From: Lentibacter sp.
Lineage (GTDB): Bacteria > Pseudomonadota > Alphaproteobacteria > Rhodobacterales > Rhodobacteraceae
Reading direction: 5' to 3'
Assembly (NCBI GenBank): GCA_016744435.1
Contig: JADGEJ010000012.1
Location: 1-64,000 of the forward strand
DNA length: 64,000 bases
Both the position numbers and the translations under genes were made by a program. Positions 16,239-25,991 of this stretch are shown one piece after another (within the stretch, counting starts at the first letter, position 1; the number at the start of each line of letters is the position of its first letter). The notes under the pieces were generated by a model. That model did no database searches and was not told the DNA's origin. It was given only the letters and a program-made list of their open reading frames with translations.

Positions 16239-16928
16239 ATGAAATCCACATACAAAGAAGTCAAATCCGACGTTCTTGCAAAAATCATCAAAGGGGATTG
16301 GGGGCCCGGTGATCTCGTGCCCAATGAAGTGGATCTCGCACTCACATACGGCTGCGCGCGGGCCACTGTTAACCGTGCGATGCGCGAATTGGCTGATGAA
16401 GGCATTATTGAACGGCGCCGCAAAGCAGGCACCCGCGTACGGATGACGCCTGTGCGTCAGGCGCGTTTCAACATTCCCGTTGTCCGCGACGCAATCGAAG
16501 AAAAAGGCGGTGAATATCGGTATTCTTTGGTCAGCAGCGAGGTCGATTTCGCGCCAGATTGGCTAAGGGCCCGCATTCAGCTACCGGTGAATGGCAAAGC
16601 CTTGCATTTGGTGTGTATGCATTACGCTGACGGTATCCCGTATGAGCACGAAGATCGTTGGATCAACTTATCGGCGTTGCCGGCCGCCGAGGATGCCGAT
16701 TTCACGATGGAATGTCCGACGGAATGGTTGCTTGCCGCCATTCCATTCTCAAAGGCGGAGATCAATTTGTCGGCTGGCTTGGCCGATCAGAAGTTGTCTG
16801 ATTATCTTGCTTGTTCTGTCGGTGACCCGATCTTTTCGGCAGAACGATCAACATGGTGGGAAGGGAACGCGGTCACCTATGTGCGCCTGTCGTACCGCCC
16901 CGGCTATCGCCTGACGACGCGGTACTGA
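16239..16928 (+). CDS. hutC: histidine utilisation repressor HutC (GntR family)
   Basis: It represses hut genes and is released by urocanate. The N-terminal winged helix (residues 1-70) contains GDLVPNEVDLALTYGCARAT and VNRAMRELADEGIIERRR. The C-terminal half is the UTRA ligand domain, with the usual LHLVCMHYADGIPYEHEDRW and a terminal SYRPGYRL. The 229-aa length is normal. A GTG lies directly before the chosen ATG and could also be used. The gene is convergent with hutU, with a shared hairpin terminator between them. Confidence 0.9.
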   Translation: MKSTYKEVKSDVLAKIIKGDWGPGDLVPNEVDLALTYGCARATVNRAMRELADEGIIERRRKAGTRVRMTPVRQARFNIPVVRDAIEEKGGEYRYSLVSSEVDFAPDWLRARIQLPVNGKALHLVCMHYADGIPYEHEDRWINLSALPAAEDADFTMECPTEWLLAAIPFSKAEINLSAGLADQKLSDYLACSVGDPIFSAERSTWWEGNAVTYVRLSYRPGYRLTTRY

Positions 16929-16940
16929 TTGCTTGCAAAC

Positions 16941-16962
16941 GGGAACGATGTTCATCGTTCCC
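16941..16962. terminator. bidirectional terminator between hutC and hutU
   Basis: GGGAACGATG, two-base loop, CATCGTTCCC: a perfect 10-bp stem directly between two convergent genes. On the plus strand ATTCGTTTTC follows. Confidence 0.75.
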
Positions 16963-16973
16963 ATTCGTTTTCA

Positions 16974-18641
16974 TTACAGAATACCCGGCAAATCCAGCCC
17001 GTTTTTGCGCGCGCAGTCCAGTGCTTCGTCGTAGCCCGCATCCGCGTGACGCATAACGCCTGTGGCTGGGTCGTTCCACAACACGCGCGCGATGCGGCGG
17101 TCTGCGTCTTCTGTGCCATCACAACAAATCACCATGCCGGAGTGCTGTGAAAAGCCCATGCCAACGCCGCCGCCGTGGTGCAGCGATACCCAAGTCGCAC
17201 CGGAGGCCGTGTTGAGAAGCGCGTTCAGCAATGGCCAATCGGACACTGCGTCAGATCCGTCTTTCATGCTTTCCGTTTCACGGTTAGGGGATGCAACAGA
17301 TCCTGAATCTAGGTGGTCGCGGCCAATGACGATTGGGGCAGACAACTCGCCGCTGCGCACCATTTCATTGAATGCGAGACCCAGTTTGTGGCGCACACCC
17401 AAACCAACCCAGCAAATACGTGCAGGAATACCCTGAAACGGGATGCGTTCCTTTGCCATGTCCAACCAATTGCGCAGGTGTTTGTCTTCTGACAAGATTT
17501 CTTTCACTTTGGCGTCTGTTTTGTAGATGTCCTCTGGGTCACCGGACAAAGCCGCCCAACGGAATGGGCCAACGCCACGGCAGAACAGAGGGCGGATATA
17601 GGCTGGCACGAAACCCGGGAAATCAAAGGCGTTCTCGAGGCCTTCTTCCAAAGCCATCTGACGGATATTGTTCCCGTAGTCGAACGTCGGGATACCCTTT
17701 TCTTGCAAGTCGATCATCGCTTGCACATGCACCTTCATTGATGCGCGTGCTGCTGTTTCAACCGCTTTGGGATCGCTTTCGCGCTTCTCTTTCCACTGCG
17801 CCATTGTCCAGCCTTGCGGCAAATAGCCGTTGATTGGATCGTGCGCAGACGTTTGGTCCGTTACCATGTCAGGGCGAATATCACGCGCTGCGATTTCGGC
17901 GAATACGTCAGCAGCGTTGCCGAGCAGACCTACAGATTTTGCTTCTCCGGCGGCGGTCCAACGCTCGATCATCTCCAGTGCTTCGTCCAACGTTTCGGCT
18001 TTTTCGTCCACATATTTGGTGCGTAGACGGAAATCAATGCTTTCGGGGTTACACTCAACCGCCAAACAACACGCGCCCGCCATCACGGCGGCCAACGGCT
18101 GCGCGCCTCCCATGCCACCAAGGCCGCCTGTCAGAACCCATTTGCCAGTCAGATCACCGTTGTAATGCTGGCGGCCTGCTTCAACAAAGGTTTCATAGGT
18201 GCCCTGAACGATGCCTTGGCTACCGATATAAATCCACGACCCTGCGGTCATCTGGCCATACATCGCGAGACCCTTTTTATCGAGTTCGTTAAAGTGGTCC
18301 CAATTCGCCCAACGCGGCACAAGGTTCGAGTTGGCGATCAAAACACGTGGTGCGTCTTTGTGGGTTTGGAACACGCCGACGGGTTTGCCGGACTGGACCA
18401 TCAAGGTCTGGTCTTCCTCAAGATCGCGCAGGGCAGAGACAATTAAATCGTAGTCTTTCCATGTGCGCGCGGCGCGCCCTATGCCGCCGTAAACCACCAG
18501 CTCATGCGGGTTTTCGGCGACGTCCGGATGCAGGTTGTTCATCAGCATGCGCAACGGCGCTTCTGTCAGCCAGCTTTTGGCCGTCAATTCGGGGCCTGTC
18601 GCGGGGAATACGTCACGGGTGTTCTTGCGTGGATCGCTCAT
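16974..18641 (-). CDS. hutU: urocanate hydratase HutU
   Basis: It converts urocanate to 4-imidazolone-5-propionate, the second step of histidine breakdown, using tightly bound NAD. The 555-aa protein is full length, with the family segments [14 protein letters not shown] (NAD loop), [19 protein letters not shown] and [19 protein letters not shown] near the catalytic region. It is the last gene of the leftward hut operon, and its ATG overlaps the hutG stop by 4 bases. Confidence 0.97.
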   Translation of the reverse strand: MSDPRKNTRDVFPATGPELTAKSWLTEAPLRMLMNNLHPDVAENPHELVVYGGIGRAARTWKDYDLIVSALRDLEEDQTLMVQSGKPVGVFQTHKDAPRVLIANSNLVPRWANWDHFNELDKKGLAMYGQMTAGSWIYIGSQGIVQGTYETFVEAGRQHYNGDLTGKWVLTGGLGGMGGAQPLAAVMAGACCLAVECNPESIDFRLRTKYVDEKAETLDEALEMIERWTAAGEAKSVGLLGNAADVFAEIAARDIRPDMVTDQTSAHDPINGYLPQGWTMAQWKEKRESDPKAVETAARASMKVHVQAMIDLQEKGIPTFDYGNNIRQMALEEGLENAFDFPGFVPAYIRPLFCRGVGPFRWAALSGDPEDIYKTDAKVKEILSEDKHLRNWLDMAKERIPFQGIPARICWVGLGVRHKLGLAFNEMVRSGELSAPIVIGRDHLDSGSVASPNRETESMKDGSDAVSDWPLLNALLNTASGATWVSLHHGGGVGMGFSQHSGMVICCDGTEDADRRIARVLWNDPATGVMRHADAGYDEALDCARKNGLDLPGIL

Positions 18642-19465
18642 GATGTGCCTTTCAGGGAAGTGACTAGATTTGGGGCCAGGTCGGCCAGTTTGGTCAGAAT
18701 TTCGGTTAGGTGTACGCGGAGCTCTGCCGCGTTTTTGCGATCATATGCCCAAGGAGCGGTTTCGGTGCTCAGATAGGTGCTTTGGGCGAGTTCCATTTGA
18801 ACGGCGTGAACCCCTGTCGCAGGTTGGCCGTAGTGGCGTGTTGTCCAGCCGCCTTTGAACCGCCCGTTTGTGGTTGAGGTATAACCCGCTGCGCGCGCGC
18901 AAATCTCCTGCGTGACGGCCTCGATTTCCGGCGCACAGGTGGTGCCGAGGTTGGTGCCGATGTTGAAATCAGGCAACGTGTCCTCGAACAGGAACGGGAT
19001 GTAGGACCGTATCGAATGGCAATCATACAAGATTGCGATGCCGTGAATATCGCGCACGCGCTTAAGTTCCGCCGCGAGAGCGGCGTGATAGGGCGCGTGG
19101 AACGTTTTGCGACGTGTTTCGATGTCCGCAATTGAGGGCGCAGTTGTCCAGATGTCATTGCCGTCAAAGTCGGTCAGTGGCACGAGGCCCGTGGTGTTCT
19201 GACCGGGGTATAATGATACGCCGGACGGGTCGCGGTTGGCATCGACGACATAGCGGTGGAACGTAGCGCGCACAGTGGTCGCCCCGCTCAAAACACCGTC
19301 ATAAAGCTGGTGAATGTGCCAGTCGGTATCATCAAGCCCGCGGCCACGCACGTTCAAATCCCCAAGGATATCTTCGGGAACATAGGTGCCGGTGTGAGGC
19401 AACCCCAAAACAATGGGGCTGTCGCCTTGGTGGATTTCTACAGGGTTTATTTCTGGTGTGTTCAT
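18638..19465 (-). CDS. hutG: N-formylglutamate deformylase HutG
   Basis: This zinc amidohydrolase releases formate from N-formylglutamate to give glutamate, the last step of the HutF branch. Family segments are [13 protein letters not shown] near residue 20, [20 protein letters not shown] and [17 protein letters not shown] with the metal-binding His and Asp. The 275-aa length fits this subfamily. It is ATGA-coupled to hutH upstream and hutU downstream. The presence of hutF in the same cluster agrees with this assignment rather than formiminoglutamase. Confidence 0.93.
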   Translation of the reverse strand: MNTPEINPVEIHQGDSPIVLGLPHTGTYVPEDILGDLNVRGRGLDDTDWHIHQLYDGVLSGATTVRATFHRYVVDANRDPSGVSLYPGQNTTGLVPLTDFDGNDIWTTAPSIADIETRRKTFHAPYHAALAAELKRVRDIHGIAILYDCHSIRSYIPFLFEDTLPDFNIGTNLGTTCAPEIEAVTQEICARAAGYTSTTNGRFKGGWTTRHYGQPATGVHAVQMELAQSTYLSTETAPWAYDRKNAAELRVHLTEILTKLADLAPNLVTSLKGTS

Positions 19466-21000
19466 GCGTCAAACTCTGGCATGTCGATGCCTGCCGCTGT
19501 CACGATTGCACCTGATGCGATCATCACCGACGCGCTTTCAAGGTCTGGCGCGAGATAGCGATCCTCGCCCAATGTCGCGACATCTTGGCGGACACGGCTC
19601 ACGACTTTTTGCAAGGCGCCGCTGGTGGTCAAAGGCGCGCGGAAGTCGATCCCTTGCGCGGCACAAAGCAACTCGACGCCCAAAATCCGGTTCAGGTTTA
19701 CGATCATCGCACCCAAACGGCGCGCACCATGGGCGGCCATTGATACGTGGTCTTCTTGGTTGGCCGATGTTGGCGTGCTGTCAGTGACACATGGATTGGC
19801 GAGGTGTTTGTTCTCGCTCATCAAGGCGGCGGTGGTGACTTCGGCAATCATATAACCGCTGTTCAGACCCGGATTGGGGGTCAGGAACGGCGGCAGATTA
19901 AAGCTGAGGACAGGATCAACGATCAACGCAACACGGCGCTGCGCGATGGCCCCGATCTCTGCAATTGCCAACGCGATCATGTCAGCGGCAAAGCCAACCG
20001 GTTCGGCGTGGAAGTTACCGCCCGATACGATGACATCCGCGTCAATCAATACCAGCGGGTTATCTGTCGCGGCGTTCGCTTCAATTTCCAATGTGCGGGC
20101 AGCCATGCGCAGAACGTCCATCGCAGCACCGGTCACCTGCGGTTGGCAGCGAATGCAGTAGGGGTCTTGAACTCGCGCATCGTCGACGACGTGGTTTTCG
20201 CGAATTTCGGACCCTGCCAGCAGCTCCCGCATGGCTTCGCCCGCCTCGATCTGGCCGCGATGCCCACGCAGGGTGTGGATCTCAGGCTGCAACGGGGCAG
20301 TAGATCCCATGATCGCATCGGTCGACAGTGCGGATGTGACCAACGCGGAATGCGCGGCACGCCATGCGCCGAACAATCCGGCCAAAGCGAAGGCCGTGGA
20401 AAACTGTGTGCCGTTGATGAGGGCAAGGCCTTCTTTCGGACCGAGTTCAACCGCCGTCAGGCCAGCTGTTTTCAACGCGTCTGCGCCAGACATCACCTTG
20501 CCGCCAAATTCAGCTTCGCCATGACCCATCATTGCAGCGGCCATATGCGCCAGCGGGGCAAGATCGCCGGATGCGCCAACAGACCCTTGAGTGGGAATGA
20601 CAGGCGTGACGCCTTTGTTGAGCATGCCTTCCAGCAGCGTAACAACCTCCAGCCGCACACCGGATGCGCCGCGCCCGAGGCTGAGCAGTTTCAGTGCCAT
20701 CAAAAGTCGCGCATGACGGCGTGGGATCGCAGGACCAACGCCGCAGCAATGGGACAAGATCAGATTGCGTTGCAGGGTTGCTGTGTCTTTGCTCTCAATC
20801 TTGACCGAGGCCAGTTTGCCAAAACCCGTGTTGACGCCATAGACAGCATCAGTCCCCGCGACCGCCTTCGCGATACGCGAGTGGGCCAGTTCAATGGCCG
20901 GATGACATACCGGATCAAGGCGCACAGCATTTTCGTTCCAGTAAATGCCGTGCAGATCATCAAGCGTAACTGCGCCGGGAGTAAGGGTAATTGTGGTCAC
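19462..21000 (-). CDS. hutH: histidine ammonia-lyase HutH
   Basis: It deaminates L-histidine to urocanate. The self-made MIO cofactor arises from Ala-Ser-Gly in [14 protein letters not shown] near residue 143. Other signatures are [11 protein letters not shown] at the N-terminus and [18 protein letters not shown] near residue 415. At 512 aa it is full length. It overlaps hutI and hutG by ATGA. Long open frames on the opposite strand here are composition effects, not genes. Confidence 0.97.
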   Translation of the reverse strand: MTTITLTPGAVTLDDLHGIYWNENAVRLDPVCHPAIELAHSRIAKAVAGTDAVYGVNTGFGKLASVKIESKDTATLQRNLILSHCCGVGPAIPRRHARLLMALKLLSLGRGASGVRLEVVTLLEGMLNKGVTPVIPTQGSVGASGDLAPLAHMAAAMMGHGEAEFGGKVMSGADALKTAGLTAVELGPKEGLALINGTQFSTAFALAGLFGAWRAAHSALVTSALSTDAIMGSTAPLQPEIHTLRGHRGQIEAGEAMRELLAGSEIRENHVVDDARVQDPYCIRCQPQVTGAAMDVLRMAARTLEIEANAATDNPLVLIDADVIVSGGNFHAEPVGFAADMIALAIAEIGAIAQRRVALIVDPVLSFNLPPFLTPNPGLNSGYMIAEVTTAALMSENKHLANPCVTDSTPTSANQEDHVSMAAHGARRLGAMIVNLNRILGVELLCAAQGIDFRAPLTTSGALQKVVSRVRQDVATLGEDRYLAPDLESASVMIASGAIVTAAGIDMPEFDA

Positions 21001-22208
21001 GCGGAGCCTCCGAAAATGCGGGAATGAAGCGGATTGAAGCCGATACGATAAGCGAGTTCGGCAGGGTGTTTGATGTCCCAGATGGCCAAGTCTGCACGCA
21101 TGCCTGCTTTGAGAGTGCCTGAATTGGTCAGGCCAAGGGCGCGGGCAGCGTTTCGGGTGGCACCGCGCAATGCCTCTTCGGGCGTCATACGGAATAGCGT
21201 GCAGCCCATGTTCAGCGTCAGCAGCAGGGAATTGAGCGGCGAAGAACCGGGGTTAAAGTCTGTGGCCAGCGCCATCGGCACATTGTGTTTCCGCAGCAAA
21301 TCAATCGGTGGAGCTTGCGTTTCGCGCAACGTGTAAAACGCGCCAGGCAGGATGACGGCAACTGTGCCTGCGTCAGCCATGGCTTTGACGCCATCTTCGT
21401 CCAGATATTCGATATGATCGGCAGACATTGCACCATAACTTGCCGCGAGCTTTGCGCCCCCGAGATTGGACAGCTGTTCGGCGTGCAGCTTTACCGGCAA
21501 GCCCAGTTCTCGGGCCACATCGAAGACGCGGGCGATTTGGGCGGGCTGGAACGCGATGCCTTCGCAGAACCCATCAACAGCATCGACCAAACCTTCGGCA
21601 TGGGCGGCACGAAGGGTGGGGATGCAAACCTCACCGATATAGGCATCATCGCGGCCCGCGTATTCGGCGGGCGTGGCGTGGGCGCCTAGGAAGGTGGTTT
21701 TCAAGATAATCGCGCGGTTCGCCATGATCGCCCGTGCCACACGCAACATGCGCAGCTCGGTTTCCATATCGAGGCCGTAACCGGATTTGATTTCTATGCA
21801 GGTCACACCTTCCGCGATCATCACATCAACGCGGCGCAATGCGTCTACCAGCAACTCATCCTCGGTGGCAGCGCGGGTTGCTGTAACAGTAGACACGATG
21901 CCGCCGCCAGCGCGCGCGACCTCTTCATAGCTCGCTCCGTTCAGGCGCATTTCGAATTCAACAGCGCGGTCACCGCCATGAACGATATGGGTGTGGCAAT
22001 CGATCAGGCCGGGGGACACAAGGCGGCCAGCAAGGCTGGTGCGAGGCAGGGATGTGTAGGTGCCAGGCACGGCCTGAGCTGGGCCGACCCATTCGATCAC
22101 CCCATCAATCACGGCAATGGCTGCGTCCTTGATTAGGCCATAAGGCTCAGGCGATTCGACCATCGTCGCTGCCGTCAGGTCAACAAAAAGGTTCCTATTT
22201 TTAGTCAT
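20997..22208 (-). CDS. hutI: imidazolonepropionase HutI
   Basis: It opens the ring of imidazolonepropionate to formiminoglutamate. It is an amidohydrolase-fold metal enzyme with [20 protein letters not shown] (metal ligands), [16 protein letters not shown] and [11 protein letters not shown]. The 403-aa length is normal. It is the first gene of the leftward hut operon and lies divergent from hutF. GGTGGG precedes its ATG. The shared upstream region contains two small palindromes, likely HutC sites. Confidence 0.96.
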   Translation of the reverse strand: MTKNRNLFVDLTAATMVESPEPYGLIKDAAIAVIDGVIEWVGPAQAVPGTYTSLPRTSLAGRLVSPGLIDCHTHIVHGGDRAVEFEMRLNGASYEEVARAGGGIVSTVTATRAATEDELLVDALRRVDVMIAEGVTCIEIKSGYGLDMETELRMLRVARAIMANRAIILKTTFLGAHATPAEYAGRDDAYIGEVCIPTLRAAHAEGLVDAVDGFCEGIAFQPAQIARVFDVARELGLPVKLHAEQLSNLGGAKLAASYGAMSADHIEYLDEDGVKAMADAGTVAVILPGAFYTLRETQAPPIDLLRKHNVPMALATDFNPGSSPLNSLLLTLNMGCTLFRMTPEEALRGATRNAARALGLTNSGTLKAGMRADLAIWDIKHPAELAYRIGFNPLHSRIFGGSA

Positions 22209-22241
22209 GTTTGCCCACCGATGATCAAAAATTTCGCTTTT

Positions 22242-22278
22242 CTAGTACGCACTAGTGTGTTTTATGTCTATACATAAA
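22242..22278. promoter_or_regulatory. palindromes between hutI and hutF, probable HutC operator
   Basis: TTTATGT-CTAT-ACATAAA (22261-22278) is a perfect 7-bp inverted repeat whose centre resembles the TGTA-N2-TACA core known for HutC sites. CTAGT-ACGC-ACTAG (22242-22255) is a second inverted repeat just beside it. Both lie between the divergent hutI and hutF starts, where a repressor could control both directions. The link to HutC is inference. Confidence 0.55.
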
Positions 22279-22293
22279 GGTGAGGGTCTCCAA

Positions 22294-23652
22294 ATGATTT
22301 TTGCAAAGCAAGCCAAACTTTCCACCGGATGGGCATCTAATGTGCGCATGACGCATGTGGATGGTTGGATCACCGATATCTCTGTTGATCAGTCTCCACA
22401 GCCGACAGACGTCTGCATCGATACACTTCTGCCAGCGCTCGGAAATCTGCACAGCCACAGCTTTCAGCGGGCGATGGCGGGAATGACGGAATATCGGATG
22501 GCGGGCAAAGATAGTTTCTGGACGTGGCGCGATCTGATGTACCGGTTTACGGCAAATCTGACGCCTGAGCATATTGAGGCGATCGCCGCCTTTGTCTTTC
22601 TTGAAATGCAAGAAGCGGGTTATGCCAGCGTTGGCGAATTCCATTACCTGCATCATCAGCCGGGTGGCACACCCTACGATGATCTGGGTGAATTATCGGG
22701 CCGGATTGCATCCGCCGCCGCCGCTACAGGGATTGGCCTGACGCATCTTCCCGTGCTCTACACCTATGGCGGTGCAGGGCAGGCGCCGCTTCAAGACGGG
22801 CAGGCGCGGTTCGGTAATTCCGTTGATCGGTTCAATGATCTTGTTGCACGGGCGCGGGATGGTGTTGGGCAATTGCCCGCAGATTGTCGTGTCGGGATTG
22901 CGCCCCACTCCTTGCGGGCCACATCACCTGATGATCTAAAATCAGTTCTTGCCGCGCATGACGCTGGCCCTGTTCACATTCACATTTCTGAGCAACCAAA
23001 AGAGGTGGCGGATATCTCTGCGTGGCTCGGTGCGCGACCTGTGGACTGGTTACTGGCCAATGCGGACGTGGCACAAAACTGGTGCCTGATTCACGCCACC
23101 CATATGACGGCGCAAGAAACCCTGAACATGGCCAAATCCGGCGCGGTCGCGGGCCTTTGCCCCGTGACCGAGGCGAACCTGGGCGACGGGCCGTTTAACG
23201 GGCCAAGCTATCTAGAAGCGGGCGGCGCGTTTGGGGTTGGATCGGATTCAAACGTTCTGATCTCACTCACCGAAGAGCTGCGCACGCTGGAGTATTCCCA
23301 GCGCTTGCGCGACGTTGCCCGCAACGTGATGGTTGTCGGCGAAGGGTCGGTTGGAGAAACGCTGTATATAGGGGCTGCCAAAGGCGGGGCGCAGGCCTTG
23401 GGGCGTGATGCCGGTGAGATCACAGTCGGAAAGCTGGCGGATGTGGTCGCGATAGATAGCAGCGCGCCGTCACTTTGTGCGTTGCGCCAAGATCAGCTTT
23501 TGGACGGCCTCGTGTTTGCTGCCAAGGATGAAGTCGTCACCGATGTTTGGTCTGCCGGCCGCCACGCCGTGCAATCAGGCCGCCACGTCAAACGCGATGC
23601 AATCGTCAGCGCTTACAAAGACGCAATGAATAGCTTGATGGCATCCTTGTGA
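22294..23652 (+). CDS. hutF: formimidoylglutamate deiminase HutF
   Basis: It hydrolyses formiminoglutamate to N-formylglutamate and ammonia, feeding HutG. It is an amidohydrolase with LGNLHSHSFQRAMAGMTEYR carrying metal ligands, GIAPHSLRATSPDDL, VHIHISEQPKEV and GVGSDSNVLISLTEELRTLE. I chose the ATG at MIFAKQAKL (452 aa), with AAAGGTGAG about ten bases before it. Two upstream in-frame ATGs would add up to 13 residues but fall inside the palindromic region. Transcribed away from the rest of the hut operon. Confidence 0.93.
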   Translation: MIFAKQAKLSTGWASNVRMTHVDGWITDISVDQSPQPTDVCIDTLLPALGNLHSHSFQRAMAGMTEYRMAGKDSFWTWRDLMYRFTANLTPEHIEAIAAFVFLEMQEAGYASVGEFHYLHHQPGGTPYDDLGELSGRIASAAAATGIGLTHLPVLYTYGGAGQAPLQDGQARFGNSVDRFNDLVARARDGVGQLPADCRVGIAPHSLRATSPDDLKSVLAAHDAGPVHIHISEQPKEVADISAWLGARPVDWLLANADVAQNWCLIHATHMTAQETLNMAKSGAVAGLCPVTEANLGDGPFNGPSYLEAGGAFGVGSDSNVLISLTEELRTLEYSQRLRDVARNVMVVGEGSVGETLYIGAAKGGAQALGRDAGEITVGKLADVVAIDSSAPSLCALRQDQLLDGLVFAAKDEVVTDVWSAGRHAVQSGRHVKRDAIVSAYKDAMNSLMASL

Positions 23653-23938
23653 TCCACATAATCGAGCCGGATTCCAGAATGGCATCATTCTCGGCAAGGT
23701 GTAACGCGGCATCGGTGGCATTGTTATACACTCATCTGTACAGGAAGTGCCCTTGTTGACATATTTTGCTGATGTAACATCGTCGTTCAGGGCTCATGCT
23801 AGACCAACGCCGCGCGGCGTTTGAAAGTCTGCTTCTCCTGAAACGGGCTATGGTGTAGCGCAATAGGGCGTAAACTATGTGGCCACACACAATTTGTTTG
23901 GGGCGGCAATACGCACTTTCCTTCCTCACCACGAACGT
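23653..23938. other. gene-free spacer after hutF
   Basis: I see no credible gene. An open frame on the minus strand (23732-23971) has a basic, irregular composition without a ribosome site. A small GC-rich dyad (GCCGCGCGGC) lies near 23811. Together with the terminator that follows, the region to the next gene is about 340 bases. Confidence 0.5.
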
Positions 23939-23966
23939 AAAACGCCCCGGCAGGTGCCGAGGCGTT
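23939..23966 (-). terminator. terminator after the cytochrome c gene
   Basis: AACGCC and CGGC pair with GCCG and GGCGTT around one A-C mismatch and an ACCT loop. In the leftward direction the stem ends in TTTTA. It lies 24 bases past the cytochrome c stop codon. Confidence 0.75.
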
Positions 23967-23989
23967 CTCACGATATCTGGGTATTAAGC

Positions 23990-24451
23990 CTAGTCGCTTG
24001 AAGTTGTCGCTTCGGCCTCTTCGGCGTCTTCTGTCGCAGGCTCAATGGCGGGGCCAACAGACGCGAGATAGGCCGCAACGTCTTCGCCGCCTTTCTTAAG
24101 CTTAAAGCTCATTTTTGTTTTTGCCGCGAAGCCGTGTCCGTCGAGCCATTTTTTGGCGTCGGCCGTGTACTCGGCGACTTCTTCTTCTGTCCAAACAAAC
24201 TCGGCTGCGGCTGCGTCTTTGAGGCCATTACCGTATTTGAAGCCGTCAACTGTGCCTGCAACGCGACCGATGATGCCGTAAAGGTTCGGGCCGGTTTTGC
24301 CGCCTTTATAGATCACTTCGTCGTCAGCAGAGACGATCATGTGGCAAGCCTTGCATTTCTTGAAGGCTTTTTCGCCTTTGGCTGCGTCACCTTCTGCGAA
24401 AGCTTGTTGCCCAAAAAGTGAAAGTAGAGCGATTGCATATATAAACTTCAT
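23990..24451 (-). CDS. periplasmic class I cytochrome c (c2/c550 type)
   Basis: This is an exported electron carrier. A Sec signal peptide (MKFIYAIALLSLFGQQAFA) precedes a single haem site CKACH near residue 34. The distal ligand is probably the Met in TKMSFKLKK, as in cytochromes c2 and c550, and the 153-aa chain ends in an acidic Glu/Ala-rich tail. A copper protein of the pseudoazurin type is encoded just upstream, so both may serve the same periplasmic electron donors and acceptors. The start was chosen for the signal peptide; AAGGGAA is its ribosome site and lies in one arm of an inverted repeat. Confidence 0.88.
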   Translation of the reverse strand: MKFIYAIALLSLFGQQAFAEGDAAKGEKAFKKCKACHMIVSADDEVIYKGGKTGPNLYGIIGRVAGTVDGFKYGNGLKDAAAAEFVWTEEEVAEYTADAKKWLDGHGFAAKTKMSFKLKKGGEDVAAYLASVGPAIEPATEDAEEAEATTSSD

Positions 24452-24456
24452 TGCTG

Positions 24457-24486
24457 TTCCCTTGGCTAGAATTATAACCAAGGGAA
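24457..24486 (-). promoter_or_regulatory. inverted repeat over the cytochrome c promoter/ribosome site
   Basis: TTCCCTTGG and CCAAGGGAA are perfect 9-bp arms around a 12-base centre that contains TATAAT. The downstream arm includes the ribosome site AAGGGAA of the cytochrome gene. If transcription starts upstream, the hairpin would hide the ribosome site; if TATAAT is the -10 box, the repeat is more likely an operator. Confidence 0.5.
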
Positions 24487-24537
24487 GTTACGCATGAGGC
24501 TATGAAGGTCCAGCCTTCAGCGCTGTGGCATTGTGCC

Positions 24538-25080
24538 TCAGCTTTCGTTTTCGGCAGCAATCAGCGCATCGGCACGTTCAAAGATGTCGGCAAAGACGGC
24601 CTTGGCCTTGCTCTTATGCTTGACGGCCTTTGCATCTTCGTAATTGCTGGATGGGTCGCCAACAAGGATCAGCCCGACCATGCCTAGATTGCGGTGAGGC
24701 GTGCAATAGTAGCCATAGGTGCCTTCAGCTTCGAGCGTCACTTCAAACTCTTTACTGACCTTTGATTTCCACTCGGCGGCGCCTTCGGGCATCATCTTGG
24801 CGTCAGATTGCGAGTTGTGGCCTTTGTCTTGCGGGATGAACTTGACCGTATCGCCTGGCATGGCACGGACGATGTCGGGAACAAAAACCATGCGTTGCTT
24901 CTTGTTGTCGGGGTGCTTGTTGAGCATGAGAACCTCATGCACCACAGGGCCTTCGGCTTTAGGGGCCATTTCTGTTTCTGTTGTTGTTGCAGCCGTTTCT
25001 TCGGCAAGAGACAGGCCGGGGAGGAGGCTCAGGGAAGCGCCTCCGAGCAGGGCAAGTGTTTCGCGTTTGGTATATTTCAT
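24538..25080 (-). CDS. pseudoazurin (type 1 copper protein)
   Basis: This is a periplasmic blue copper electron carrier. The signal peptide ends ...LSLA. After a Thr/Glu-rich stretch comes the cupredoxin domain with the first His in DKGHNSQSDAKMMPEGA and Cys, His and Met in YYCTPHRNLGMVGLILVG. At 180 aa it is longer than classical pseudoazurin because of this N-terminal insert and a lysine-rich C-terminal helix. GGAGAG precedes the chosen ATG. It lies 86 bases before the cytochrome c gene in the same direction. No nitrite or nitrous oxide reductase is in the window, so its partner is unknown. Confidence 0.88.
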   Translation of the reverse strand: MKYTKRETLALLGGASLSLLPGLSLAEETAATTTETEMAPKAEGPVVHEVLMLNKHPDNKKQRMVFVPDIVRAMPGDTVKFIPQDKGHNSQSDAKMMPEGAAEWKSKVSKEFEVTLEAEGTYGYYCTPHRNLGMVGLILVGDPSSNYEDAKAVKHKSKAKAVFADIFERADALIAAENES

Positions 25081-25307
25081 AAGACTCTCCATGGTTATAT
25101 GGCAATTCCTACAAAAATACTCAGGATTTGCAAGAGCTGTCTGATGGGCACGGTTGAGGCAAGCTGCATCAGGAGGGGTGCATCGCCACAGAACTATATA
25201 CAGAACAACATCGTGCACACGGAGGCAATTATTGTTCTGACTTGAGGCGGTGGTTTGAAGAAATGTCTTAACCCGTCGTGCCGTGACGTGGTTGTAAGCA
25301 TGGAATG

Positions 25308-25991
25308 TCAGGCAGGGGGACAACTATTGTTTTGGGCGAACACGTGCTCGAACTGCTGGCGCAATGCGCTGTCCAGATCGTCCAGTGTCACAGGCAGGCC
25401 CAAGTCAACCAGCGATGTCACGCCATGTTCGGTGATACCGCAGGGCACGATGCCAGAGAAATGCTCTAGATCGGGCTCGACGTTGATACTGATGCCATGG
25501 AAGCTGACCCATTTGCGCAGGCGGATGCCTATGGCCGCGACTTTGTCTTCCTGCTGAGCACCGCTGGCTGTGAGCGGCTTGTCGTCGCGGCGGACCCATA
25601 CGCCAACACGGCCATCGCGAATTTCGCCCGTCACGTTGAACTCGGCGAGCGTGTTGATAACCCAGGCTTCCAGATTGCGCACAAAACAACGGACGTCGCG
25701 GCCGCGTTTGGCAACATCAAGCATAACGTAGATAACCCGTTGGCCGGGGCCATGGTAGGTGTATTGCCCTCCGCGGCGCGCCTCATAGACTGGGAAGCGG
25801 TCTGGCGCGACCAAGTCTTCGACTTTGGCCGAGGTGCCTGCTGTGTAAAGTGGCGGGTGCTCAAGCAGCCAGATACACTCGGGGGCCGTGCCCGCAGAGA
25901 TCTGGGCGACGCGCGTCTCCATGAAGGCGAGCGCGTCTTCATAGGCGGTGAGGCCCTCGGTGGTTTTCCATTCGATCTCTTGTGTGTTCAT
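25308..25991 (-). CDS. lipB: lipoyl(octanoyl) transferase LipB
   Basis: It moves octanoyl groups from acyl carrier protein to lipoyl domains of dehydrogenase complexes. The 227-aa sequence has the family segments [29 protein letters not shown], the catalytic Lys in DKVAAIGIR and the catalytic Cys in [14 protein letters not shown]. The start ATG overlaps the stop of the membrane LytTR gene by 4 bases, so the two are co-translated. Confidence 0.96.
   Translation of the reverse strand: MNTQEIEWKTTEGLTAYEDALAFMETRVAQISAGTAPECIWLLEHPPLYTAGTSAKVEDLVAPDRFPVYEARRGGQYTYHGPGQRVIYVMLDVAKRGRDVRCFVRNLEAWVINTLAEFNVTGEIRDGRVGVWVRRDDKPLTASGAQQEDKVAAIGIRLRKWVSFHGISINVEPDLEHFSGIVPCGITEHGVTSLVDLGLPVTLDDLDSALRQQFEHVFAQNNSCPPA

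Noticed and set aside
19747-21027. A 426-codon open frame on the plus strand
   Set aside because: It lies exactly antisense to hutH, a clear gene with its cofactor motif, and has the Arg/His-rich composition typical of the mirror frame.
23732-23971. Open frame on the minus strand after hutF
   Set aside because: Runs through the cytochrome c terminator; basic irregular sequence without homology I can recognise.
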